Source: an uncultured Prevotellaceae bacterium (GTDB lineage Bacteria; Bacteroidota; Bacteroidia; Bacteroidales; Bacteroidaceae). From it: a DNA stretch of 9,968 nucleotides. This document shows positions 4,636-9,968 of this stretch, piece after piece. The notes below the pieces were generated by a model that was not told the origin of the DNA, made no database searches, and saw nothing but the letters and a program-made list of their open reading frames with translations. The stretch spans positions 1 to 9,968 of the forward strand of contig CALBJW010000058.1 of NCBI GenBank assembly GCA_937893145.1, given 5' to 3'. A program made the translations under genes and the position numbers. How positions within the stretch are numbered: the first letter of the stretch is position 1; every line of letters begins with the position of its first letter.

Positions 4636-5163
4636 ATGAAAGTAAACATCAAGCGTCTTTCAAAGGACGCAGTAATTCCAAAGTACGCTATGCCTTGCGA
4701 TGCAGGCATGGACATCACAGCTATCAGCAAGAAGTTCGACCACAAATCTGGATGCGTCGTTTATGGCACAGGCATTTCCATTGAGATACCAGAAGGACAC
4801 GTCGGTCTTATTTTCCCTCGCTCATCTATCTACAAGCGTTACATGGAAATGACTAACTGCGTAGGTGTCATTGATGCAGGCTATCGTGGCGAGATTAATG
4901 TTATCATGCGTCCTGCCACTCGTCTTGTACGTCCATTGAAGCTGTGGGACCGCCTTCGTGCTATCTTCTGCAAGATGACATTCAAAGACATCGAAGCAAA
5001 CAATTCGGTAATCGTTGACAGTATGAATGATAATGATTACAAAGTAGGCGACCGCGTTGCACAGCTTATCATCATGCCATTTCCAACAGTAGAGTTTAAT
5101 GAGGTTGACAGTCTCTCGGACTCTGATAGAGGTGAGAACGGTCACGGTAGCACAGGCGAATAA
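4636..5163 (+). CDS. dut: dUTP diphosphatase (dUTPase), 175 aa
   Basis: Hydrolyses dUTP to dUMP and pyrophosphate, keeping uracil out of phage DNA and feeding thymidylate synthesis. All five motifs of the trimeric dUTPase family are visible: I AGMDI (23-27), II PRSSIYK (61-67), III GVIDAGYRGEI (77-87, with catalytic D80 and Y83), IV GDRVAQLII (138-146), V RGENGHGSTG (165-174). In motif V, His170 replaces the usual Phe that stacks on the base. About 40 residues separate motif III from IV, longer than the cellular enzymes. The start ATG follows the radical SAM stop by 25 nt; the next gene overlaps the stop (TAATG). Confidence 0.95.
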   Translation: MKVNIKRLSKDAVIPKYAMPCDAGMDITAISKKFDHKSGCVVYGTGISIEIPEGHVGLIFPRSSIYKRYMEMTNCVGVIDAGYRGEINVIMRPATRLVRPLKLWDRLRAIFCKMTFKDIEANNSVIVDSMNDNDYKVGDRVAQLIIMPFPTVEFNEVDSLSDSDRGENGHGSTGE

Positions 5164-5321
5164 TGGAAAACCGTGTAACACTGAAGATCTCCAACCTCAA
5201 CTTTGAGGACTCTGAACTTATCCTTGCCATGCTCTGCAAAGCAATGGACGACATGAAGGAACCTAACAGCTTCAAAACGGAATTAACAATTTATAAACAA
5301 CAAAACAATGAAAAAGATTAA
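5163..5321 (+). CDS. small hypothetical protein, 52 aa
   Basis: ATG at 5163 shares a base with the dUTPase stop codon (TAATG); the frame runs to TAA 5319-5321 and overlaps the next gene by 14 nt. The product is acidic and helical in the middle (EDSELILAMLCKAMDDM), with a strand-like start (RVTLKISNL) and a Lys/Gln/Asn-rich tail. There is no recognised family, no membrane segment and no metal motif. Support is the stop-start overlap and uninterrupted, neighbour-like codon use. Confidence 0.55.
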   Translation: MENRVTLKISNLNFEDSELILAMLCKAMDDMKEPNSFKTELTIYKQQNNEKD

Positions 5322-5674
5322 GACTTATCTCATTCACCTCCTCGGAGGAGTAACAAAGCGCGAAGCATTCTGCGCACACGTCAAGGACACCTTAAAGCTT
5401 GCAAATGACGTTACAGAAAGAACACTACCATTGGGCAGTCTGATAGCTGCGAGACATCTTAAACGTTACGCCGACAGTCGGTATTCCTGCCGATGAATGG
5501 TGTAAGCGTATGTACGACGCGATTTCATCCGACGTTGAAAGATACGACAAACAGTTTGACGAAGCGAACTACAAAGGTCTATTCGGCAGAGCAAAAAAGC
5601 ATGAGGAGCATAAGAACAATGAGCCAGAACAAACCGAAACCACCGATACCGCACCTTCAGAAGCTGATAAATGA
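5308..5674 (+). pseudogene. small early gene split by an apparent frameshift
   Basis: The first frame starts at ATG 5308 (MKKIKTYLIHLLGGVTKREA), reaches RYADS at 5464-5478 and then runs into TGA 5494-5496. A second frame, shifted by one, takes over at about 5480 with VGIPADEWCKRMYDAISSDVE and continues to TGA 5672-5674. It has no credible start of its own, and its last in-frame stop upstream is at 5437-5439. Joined, the two halves give one plausible protein of about 122 residues with an acidic Glu/Thr-rich tail. Loss of five bases just after AGT would explain a missing Leu-Tyr-like pair, because a YADSLYGIPADEW arrangement is what I recall from similar phage proteins. Sequencing error or real decay are both possible. 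The family has no known function. Confidence 0.6.
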
Positions 5675-5999
5675 GTGCTATGAAGCCATGGTCGAAGCAA
5701 TCAACGACGAGTGCAACGCCAACGGCTCTGAGGACGCACGAAGCGCAGCATGTACTGTCAACACCAACGACGGTTACATAGATCTCTGGATGGACCACTG
5801 CGGAAACACAGAGGTTATCATCGTCCACGACAACGACAGCGAAGGCGAGTGTCCGCTGCTATGCAAAGCCATTGAGGACGGACTGCCCGACTGGAGCGAG
5901 ACAGTTGAACAGTGGGAAGAAGATAACCCATACGAAGACGAATGGACAAGCCACGGCTTCCGCGATGAAGCAGACTACATTCACTGGAGATACGGATAG
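5619..5999 (+). CDS. acidic hypothetical protein, 126 aa
   Basis: Start taken at ATG 5619 (MSQNKPKPPIPHL), because the next residues form a convincing amphipathic helix (LQKLINECYEAMVEAINDEC). This overlaps the end of the frameshifted gene by 56 nt; ATG 5688 (MVEAIND) is the alternative and would begin 13 nt after that stop. The body has a two-strand segment (NDGYIDLWMDHCGNTEVIIVHDND) and a strongly acidic, Trp-rich C-terminus (WSETVEQWEEDNPYEDEWTSHGF). The net charge is very negative, a feature seen in DNA-mimic proteins, but there is no specific match. It is the last gene before the non-coding block at 6000. Confidence 0.7.
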   Translation: MSQNKPKPPIPHLQKLINECYEAMVEAINDECNANGSEDARSAACTVNTNDGYIDLWMDHCGNTEVIIVHDNDSEGECPLLCKAIEDGLPDWSETVEQWEEDNPYEDEWTSHGFRDEADYIHWRYG

Positions 6000-6021
6000 A
6001 TTTTTGTGTTTTTCATAGTAT

Positions 6022-6029
6022 TAGATTTA
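6022..6029 (+). promoter_or_regulatory. weak -7-like box before the structured RNA block
   Basis: TAGATTTA differs from the Bacteroidota -7 consensus TAnnTTTG at the last base. A TTTG at 6003-6006 lies upstream but at a short spacing of 15 bp. If used, it would start transcription just ahead of the hairpin at 6039. It is offered only because the block that follows looks like an independent RNA. Confidence 0.25.
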
Positions 6030-6038
6030 AGGTTAATC

Positions 6039-6074
6039 GTCTCTCCTCCGTCGTGAGGACGCATAAGGAGAGAC
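6039..6074 (+). ncRNA. strong hairpin directly 5' of the tRNA-like element
   Basis: A perfect 8-bp stem, GTCTCTCC (6039-6046) with GGAGAGAC (6067-6074), encloses a second 4-bp stem CGTC/GACG (6049-6052 and 6058-6061) with loop GTGAG. Only ACAC separates it from the first base of the tRNA-like acceptor stem. There is no T-run after it, so it is not an intrinsic terminator. It could be a processing signal or a domain of the same RNA. Confidence 0.55.
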
Positions 6075-6078
6075 ACAC

Positions 6079-6185
6079 GGCAGGTTAGTTCAACATGGTC
6101 AGAACGGCAAAACCCAAACCACAAGTGATGAATAAGCCATATAACCACATATAACGCCAAGCAGGTTCGAGTCCTGCACCTGCCA
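6079..6185 (+). tRNA. tRNA-like element with the anticodon arm replaced
   Basis: Seen directly: acceptor stem GGCAGGT (6079-6085) pairs over all 7 bp with ACCTGCC (6178-6184), followed by discriminator A and CTA (one base from CCA). U8-A9 are present; D stem GTTC/GAAC (6088-6091, 6102-6105) has a 10-nt loop containing GG; T stem GCAGG/CCTGC (6161-6165, 6173-6177) has loop TTCGAGT. Between position 26 (6106) and the T stem are 54 nt instead of about 22. No 5-bp anticodon stem with a 7-nt loop and U33 can be drawn, because the first 18 nt of it (6107-6124) contain no T. The region holds a direct repeat CATATAAC (6138-6145, 6148-6155) and a mini frame ATG...TAA (6128-6154, MNKPYNHI). Decayed tRNA, tRNA with an insertion, or a tRNA-like regulatory RNA are the options; it is not an ordinary decoding tRNA. 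Confidence 0.6.
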
Positions 6186-6190
6186 CTACA

Positions 6191-6209
6191 AGTAACAGGC
6201 AATGTTACT
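6191..6209 (+). ncRNA. hairpin 3' of the tRNA-like element
   Basis: Perfect 7-bp stem, AGTAACA (6191-6197) with TGTTACT (6203-6209), loop GGCAA, six bases past the tRNA-like 3' end. It has no T-run after it. Together with the 5' hairpin and the terminator it makes 6039-6269 an almost continuous run of secondary structure. Confidence 0.5.
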
Positions 6210-6220
6210 CGTGATTGCTC

Positions 6221-6269
6221 GGGAGCGGCACTGACAGCCGCAACGCAAAAGGTGTCGCTCCCATTTTTC
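6221..6269 (+). terminator. intrinsic terminator after the RNA block
   Basis: GGGAGCG (6221-6227) pairs with CGCTCCC (6256-6262), and the stem continues through a G-U wobble and CAC/GTG (6228-6231, 6252-6255). An 18-20 nt loop caps it, and ATTTTTC follows immediately. GC-rich stem plus T-tract is a textbook rho-independent terminator. It would end the upstream early transcript or the RNA block 50 nt before the RecT gene, which then needs partial read-through or its own promoter. Confidence 0.75.
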
Positions 6270-6318
6270 ACAACGTGACATGCCACTATTAATTAACTTC
6301 TTAAATTCATTGCATCGT

Positions 6319-7305
6319 ATGAGTAACATTGCATTGACAGTCGAGACTCTTAACGCTATCAAGCCTCTCGACATCGTGACTAACGAAAACGTGCGTGCAC
6401 GCTTCATTCAGATTTGGGAAACCCTCTGGGGTGCTGGCTCTGGCGAAGCTGCTTACGAACGTGAGTCTTTCTACTTCAACAACAAGCTCCGTGAGGACGA
6501 GAAGCTACAGCGTGCCACTCCTTTCTCTATCTTCACCTGCTTCATCGACCTTGCTATTGCTGGTCTCTCTCTGGAGCCTGGCACTCGAGCACTCTGCTAC
6601 TTGCAAGGTCGCAACGCATGTATCGGTCAAGACCAGACAGGAAAGAAGGTGTACGAAGGTCGCCTTGCGCTCACTATCTCTGGCTACGGCGAATTGGTGA
6701 TGCGTGCTCGCGCTGGTCAGATACGCCATGCCGACAACCCTGTGCTTGTGTATGAGGAAGACCAGTTCAGCTTCGGCGACATGAACGGTCAGAAGGTTGT
6801 CAACTACATGTGCAACTTCCCTCACAAGTCCAACCACATCATTGCAGCCTTCCTTCGCATCACTCGATCAGACGGCTCTGTTGACTACGCCGTCATGCTC
6901 GAAGAAGACTGGATACGCCTACAGGAGTACAGCTTGAAAAACAATCAGCGTTGGAATAATCAGACCCGACAGTATGAAGGCAAAGCCAACGACCTCTACT
7001 CCTCTCGTAACGGTGGCATTGACTCTGGCTTCCTCGCTGCAAAGCTTATCAAGCACGCCTTCAAGACCTATCCGAAGGTACGCATCGGTAAGGGAACTGA
7101 ACTGGAGTCTGCACAGGACGACAACAAGCAGCAGGAGATTGACGACTTCTACGGCGTTTCTGCACCTGCCGAGGCTCCTGCCATGCCTGCCGACCCTAAC
7201 CCACCTTACGGCAATCAGCCCGACACCTCCGCTGGCGTAGTCATTGACCCTGCCAAGGTTGCAGTACCCGAACAGGGCGCAGCCGAAGACGACGGCACTT
7301 TCTAA
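6319..7305 (+). CDS. recT: RecT-family single-strand annealing protein, 328 aa
   Basis: Anneals complementary single strands during phage recombination, working with the exonuclease at 8581. Recognised by the RecT-like core: SIFTCFIDLAIAGLSLEPGTRALCYL (70-95), EGRLALTISGYGELVMRARAGQIRHADN (113-140), VYEEDQFSFG (144-153) and the YAVMLEEDWIRLQ segment (190-202). I use ATG 6319 (MSNIALTVET); an upstream in-frame ATG at 6280 would add 13 residues that look like leader sequence. After residue 275 there is a Pro/Ala-rich, disordered tail ending AAEDDGTF, similar to the acidic phenylalanine-ending tails of SSB proteins. A hairpin at 7328-7356 separates it from its neighbour. Confidence 0.9.
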   Translation: MSNIALTVETLNAIKPLDIVTNENVRARFIQIWETLWGAGSGEAAYERESFYFNNKLREDEKLQRATPFSIFTCFIDLAIAGLSLEPGTRALCYLQGRNACIGQDQTGKKVYEGRLALTISGYGELVMRARAGQIRHADNPVLVYEEDQFSFGDMNGQKVVNYMCNFPHKSNHIIAAFLRITRSDGSVDYAVMLEEDWIRLQEYSLKNNQRWNNQTRQYEGKANDLYSSRNGGIDSGFLAAKLIKHAFKTYPKVRIGKGTELESAQDDNKQQEIDDFYGVSAPAEAPAMPADPNPPYGNQPDTSAGVVIDPAKVAVPEQGAAEDDGTF

Positions 7306-7327
7306 GCATTTTCTTTAAGTATAACGA

Positions 7328-7356
7328 GCGTCGCCTGTGAACGCCATGGGCGGCGC
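7328..7356 (+). other. GC-rich hairpin between RecT and the coiled-coil gene
   Basis: GCGTCGCC (7328-7335) pairs with GGCGGCGC (7349-7356) with a single G-U wobble, around a 13-nt loop. There is no T-run behind it. It may stabilise the upstream message end or reduce read-through, adjusting the ratio of annealase to downstream products. Confidence 0.45.
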
Positions 7357-7376
7357 ACCTTTCAAAACCGCAAAAC

Positions 7377-8579
7377 ATGAGTAACGAAATTGCAATCATC
7401 AAGCGCGAGAACGTGGAGCTGATAGTTTCCAACGCTCCTACGGCTTACAACGAGAACCAAGTATCGCATCAGCGTTGTCTCGATGCAGGTAAGAAACTCC
7501 TCGACAGCATTCACCAGCAGGGCATGAACGACCAGCTCGACCAGCAGGCGGCACAGTTCATTGAGAAGGCACGCAAGACCGTATCTAAGATGAACGACAA
7601 GCGTGCGCCTGTAACTAAGCTGTTCGACGAGATACGCCGACAGTTCACAACCATGGAGAATGAGGTGGATCCCGCGAAGAAGGACAGCGTGCCTTATCAG
7701 CTCCAGCAGCTACGCAATGAGTTCGCCGCAAAGAAACGTGCCGAGGAGGAGCGTCGCCGCCGTGCTGCAATCATCGAACAGCAGAAGCAGGCTTCCATTT
7801 CCAAGTACCGCACAGACGTTGAGGAAGATTACCGACGTGTCTTCAATGGCATTCTTAACAACTCCCTCAACTCTCTTACGGCTATCAACCAGAAGATAAC
7901 CCTTGACAACTTCGACGAGTCTGAGAAGCAGATTAACGCCTTCTCCTCTGAACTGCCAGAGGCAAACTTCTCTGCATCGCGTTCCATGGTGCTGCTGCCT
8001 ACCAATGTTCCAGCCGATGAACTGGCAAAGATACGTCAGCAGGTTCTCGACAAGCTCCTGCCTAAGTTCCGCGAACAGTACGACAGCGACATCGTTGACC
8101 GTAAACTGGAGCTGGCTACTATCCTTCCTTCAAAGAAACAGGAACTGGAGCGTGCTGCAAAGGCTTCCGCTGAGGAGGCAGAGCGCATCAAGCGTGAAAT
8201 GGCTGAACGTGAAGCTGCCGAGGCTGCTGCCAAGGAGCGTGAACGACAGGAACGTGAGGCAAAGGAAGCTGCCGCCGCTCAGATGCAGCAACAGCAGAAC
8301 GAAATGGCTGCACTCTTTGACGGTGCATCGGCAAGCGTTCAGACCTATCAGCCTAAGACATCTGTCAAGAAGAAGATCTCCGTTCTCAACCCCGAAGGCT
8401 TCCTGCCTGTACTCATGATGTGGTGGCAGGAGGAGGGCTGCACGCTCTCTGTTGAGGAACTGACAAAGACTTTCAAGAAGCAGATTACATTCTGCGAGAA
8501 GCTTGCCAACGCCAAGGAAGGCGCACGCTTCATCGAGGACGAGTCTGTATGTTACGAGGACGAAGTAAAAGCAAAGTAA
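7377..8579 (+). CDS. coiled-coil protein of the recombination module, 400 aa
   Basis: Function not known; its place between the annealase and exonuclease genes suggests a recombination accessory. N-terminal helices (residues 40-130) include a conserved-looking NDKRAPVTKLFDEIRRQF segment and a charged KKRAEEERRRRAAIIEQQKQ helix. A second long coiled coil (about 250-312) is rich in Glu, Arg and Ala with an AEREAAEAAAKERERQERE pattern. The C-terminal 70 residues (KISVLNPEGFLPVLMMWWQEEG, then an ELTKTFKKQITFCEKL helix) form a separate domain that I recall as the end of similar phage proteins, possibly related to the DUF1351 group. Highly charged repeats make remote matches unreliable. It is followed after one base by the exonuclease start. 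Confidence 0.75.
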   Translation: MSNEIAIIKRENVELIVSNAPTAYNENQVSHQRCLDAGKKLLDSIHQQGMNDQLDQQAAQFIEKARKTVSKMNDKRAPVTKLFDEIRRQFTTMENEVDPAKKDSVPYQLQQLRNEFAAKKRAEEERRRRAAIIEQQKQASISKYRTDVEEDYRRVFNGILNNSLNSLTAINQKITLDNFDESEKQINAFSSELPEANFSASRSMVLLPTNVPADELAKIRQQVLDKLLPKFREQYDSDIVDRKLELATILPSKKQELERAAKASAEEAERIKREMAEREAAEAAAKERERQEREAKEAAAAQMQQQQNEMAALFDGASASVQTYQPKTSVKKKISVLNPEGFLPVLMMWWQEEGCTLSVEELTKTFKKQITFCEKLANAKEGARFIEDESVCYEDEVKAK

Positions 8580-8580
8580 T

Positions 8581-9243
8581 ATGGCTAACCACAATCCCGA
8601 CGAATACTATAACCGACCAGAGGTGTCTAACTCCGACCTCACCGAGCTAAAGAACCTGCTGCACCCTCGTATGCAGTTCGGCGACAAGGAGGCTGCCTTC
8701 CGTTTCGGTACGTTGGTGGATGCCATTATCACCGAGCCTGCGCGTGTCAACTACTATCAGTTCACCGTTGACGATGTTCAGTACACCGAGGAGGAGTTTT
8801 ACCATGCACGCCAAATGAACGCTGCTCTGCGCTCTGAGGCAAAGCGAGACCCATTCCTTGCAAAGGTGCTGGAGCTGGCTGACACGCAAAGGTTCATGGT
8901 CAACAAGCAGCAAGCCTTCGAGTATGGCGGCTTTCCCTTCCACCTCGACACACGCTGCAAGTGGGATTGGTTCCTGTCTGACTTCAACTTCGGCGGTGAT
9001 CTGAAGACTACCTTTGCATCATCGCAGAAACAGTTTGAGGAAGCTGTGGACTTCTTCGACTGGGACCGCTCTCGCGCATGGTATATGGACATCGCACACT
9101 CCAACCGTGATTTCATCTATGCTATCAGTAAGAAGAATGGATGCGTCTTCAAGAAATTCATCAACCGCGACGATGAGATATACCGCCGTGGACGTGAGAA
9201 GTACGAGGAACTTGCCTTCCATTACTGGTGTCTTAATCTATAG
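8581..9243 (+). CDS. RecE-like PD-(D/E)XK exonuclease, 220 aa
   Basis: Probably degrades one strand of double-stranded DNA to give tails for the RecT annealase. Motifs of the PD-(D/E)XK exonuclease group (RecE C-terminal domain, DUF3799-like) are visible: NSDLTELKN (17-25), FGTLVDAIITEP (42-53), the metal site RCKWDWF...GGDLKTT (125-144, with D129, D140 and K142), and the helix FDWDRSRAWYMDIA (159-172). The family normally follows these with FIYAISK...VFK (178-191) and a closing helix REKYEELAFHYW (205-216), both present. At 220 residues it equals the isolated nuclease domain, without the long N-terminal part of E. coli RecE. It starts one base after the coiled-coil gene. Confidence 0.85.
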   Translation: MANHNPDEYYNRPEVSNSDLTELKNLLHPRMQFGDKEAAFRFGTLVDAIITEPARVNYYQFTVDDVQYTEEEFYHARQMNAALRSEAKRDPFLAKVLELADTQRFMVNKQQAFEYGGFPFHLDTRCKWDWFLSDFNFGGDLKTTFASSQKQFEEAVDFFDWDRSRAWYMDIAHSNRDFIYAISKKNGCVFKKFINRDDEIYRRGREKYEELAFHYWCLNL

Positions 9244-9251
9244 CCACTGTT

Positions 9252-9271
9252 CCCTGCCATTTTTGGCAGGG
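9252..9271 (+). terminator. hairpin after the exonuclease gene
   Basis: Perfect 7-bp stem CCCTGCC (9252-9258) with GGCAGGG (9265-9271), loop ATTTTT, beginning nine bases past the exonuclease stop at 9241-9243. No T-run follows, so it is more likely a partial terminator or 3'-end protector than a strong stop. It marks the border between the recombination genes and the homing endonuclease. Confidence 0.45.
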
Positions 9272-9291
9272 CATAACTAACAAAACTCTCT

Positions 9292-9810
9292 ATGGATAAG
9301 CTAATTCAAAATACACATGACAGATATAGTGTCTCTGTCAGTGGTCGGATTTTTGATTTACAACGCAAGTGTGAGTGTAAGCAAACACTAAAGCCTAATG
9401 GTTACCTCGTTGTAAACCTTCTGCTGGAAACAGGGAAGCGCAGACATTTCTACGTTCATCGTTTGGTAGCTGCTGCTTTTGTAACAAAGCCATCAGAGGA
9501 CGCAACCGATGTTAATCATATCGACGGCAATAAAACGAACAACTGTGCTGATAACCTCGAATGGGTTACAAAGCAAGAAAATCAGCTGCATCGTTATCGT
9601 GTCTTAGGTAAGGCTGGAGTAAAGAAAGGCTCTCGTCTTGTGGCAAATCAAAAGAAGGTCGTACAGCTGACACTTGACGGAAAGGTCGTTAAGGTATTCA
9701 ATTCTTTATTTGAAGCTGCATCTGCCACTGGTGCTAACTACTCTAACATAAGTAGCGTAGCTAAAGGAAAAAGGAAACAATGCGGCGGTTATAAATGGAG
9801 GTTTGAGTAA
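9292..9810 (+). CDS. HNH homing endonuclease with NUMOD1 tail, 172 aa
   Basis: A selfish DNA endonuclease that cuts a specific site in related genomes lacking it and so spreads by repair. The catalytic HNH core is clear: YVHRLVAAAFV (54-64, first His 56), DVNHIDGNKTNN (73-84, with N75, H76, D78) and NLEWVTKQEN (88-97). Residues 12-40 (YSVSVSGRIF...LKPNGYLVVNL) are the strand-rich leader typical of phage HNH enzymes of this type. Residues 121-171 (KKVVQLTLDGKVVKVFNSLFEAA...GGYKWRF) form a NUMOD1 DNA-binding domain. It stands free, not within an intron, and its bases look more A/T-rich than the flanking recombination genes, consistent with later arrival. The next gene overlaps its stop. Confidence 0.9.
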   Translation: MDKLIQNTHDRYSVSVSGRIFDLQRKCECKQTLKPNGYLVVNLLLETGKRRHFYVHRLVAAAFVTKPSEDATDVNHIDGNKTNNCADNLEWVTKQENQLHRYRVLGKAGVKKGSRLVANQKKVVQLTLDGKVVKVFNSLFEAASATGANYSNISSVAKGKRKQCGGYKWRFE

Positions 9811-9968
9811 TGGACATTTATGTTATGTGTACTGAGAATGGCTTAGTGCCTATGTATGACTCTGATTTAGATGCGAAGAAGAAACTGAAGGTCGGTAACA
9901 AATACAAGGTAACAGTGAGTACCCCAAGAAACTATGAATTTTTCAAAAAATACTGGGCACTCCTGCGG
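9810..9968 (+). CDS. DUF1367-like phage protein, N-terminal part (runs off the window)
   Basis: ATG 9810 shares its first base with the homing endonuclease stop (TAATG); 53 codons are visible and the frame continues past the right edge. The pattern of a short strand (MDIYVMCTENGLVPMYDSD), a KLKVGNKYKV segment and PRNYEFFKKYWALLR matches the start of DUF1367 proteins as I know them: small phage proteins found in recombination/replication regions, where the PRN..F...FALL block is conserved. Function is not established. Confidence 0.75.
   Translation, partial: MDIYVMCTENGLVPMYDSDLDAKKKLKVGNKYKVTVSTPRNYEFFKKYWALLR

Noticed and set aside
4176..4745. Long minus-strand open frame of 189 codons
   Set aside because: It lies opposite the radical SAM and dUTPase genes, whose motifs are unambiguous. 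It reads as a Cys/Leu-rich shadow with no start context.
5493..5618. Start of the acidic protein at ATG 5493
   Set aside because: The first 42 residues (Thr/Arg-rich) are the out-of-frame reading of the GIPADEWCKRMY half of the frameshifted gene. The real start is at 5619 or 5688.
6138..6155. CRISPR-like or iteron repeat (CATATAAC twice)
   Set aside because: Only two 8-bp copies with a 2-bp gap. Too short for a CRISPR, and without the array expected of an origin.
6079..6185. Ordinary tRNA or genuine tmRNA
   Set aside because: No anticodon stem-loop can be drawn, so no isotype can be given. A tmRNA would need a much longer RNA with pseudoknots, a tag frame and the alanine G-U pair, none of which is present.
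6280..6318. N-terminal extension of the RecT-type protein from ATG 6280
   Set aside because: The 13 added residues (MPLLINFLNSLHR) are A/T-rich leader sequence after the terminator. MSNIALTVET at 6319 is a typical start for this group.
7903..8418. Second plus-strand frame of 171 codons inside the coiled-coil gene
   Set aside because: A shifted reading of the repeat region, with Arg/Ser/Leu-rich composition and no family features.
8130..8594. Minus-strand frame of 154 codons, Leu/Ser-rich
   Set aside because: It is the complement of the Glu/Ala/Arg-rich coiled-coil gene. Such repeats always leave long open antisense frames.

Overview
The window looks like the immunity region plus early (replication/recombination) region of a temperate phage or prophage of a Bacteroidota host, with Prevotella/Bacteroides as the likeliest range. 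Reasons: a cI-like repressor diverges from a long rightward operon of tiny overlapping genes; the operon carries dUTPase, a RecT-type annealase, a RecE-like nuclease, an HNH homing endonuclease and the start of a DUF1367-like gene; and the promoters fit the Bacteroidota pattern (TTTG near -33, TAnnTTTG near -7) instead of sigma70 boxes. No structural genes, integrase or att site are seen.

Layout. 1-1074 (+): the tail of an unidentified frame, a tandem 'KWDW'-repeat protein and a small DUF6140-like protein. 1090-1128: a hairpin between convergent units, beside a short remnant of another leftward gene (1148-1201). 1225-2099 (-): a two-gene operon, repressor then a membrane protein, joined by an ATGA overlap. 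2100-2291: the control region, with two near-identical operators. One lies between and across the divergent promoters; the other sits over the repressor start codon. 2292-5999 (+): ten or so short early genes, a phage-type radical SAM protein, dUTPase, and one gene that appears frameshifted. 6000-6318: a non-coding stretch with a strong hairpin, a tRNA-like element whose acceptor, D and T arms are canonical but whose anticodon arm is replaced by about 54 nt, another hairpin and an intrinsic terminator. 6319-9243: a recombination module (RecT, coiled-coil partner, PD-(D/E)XK exonuclease). 9292-9810: a free-standing HNH/NUMOD1 homing endonuclease. 9810-9968: the start of a DUF1367-like gene that leaves the window.

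How it works together (inference): in the lysogen the repressor holds the rightward promoter shut at the operator overlapping its -33 box and controls its own synthesis. On release, the early operon supplies small host-takeover or DNA-binding proteins, nucleotide pool control (dUTPase) and double-strand-break-driven recombination (exonuclease plus annealase). The most unusual items are the tRNA-like element with a replaced anticodon domain and its structured flanks, the repressor/membrane-protein pair (the repressor has no self-cleavage domain, so how it is inactivated is open), and the radical SAM enzyme of unknown substrate.
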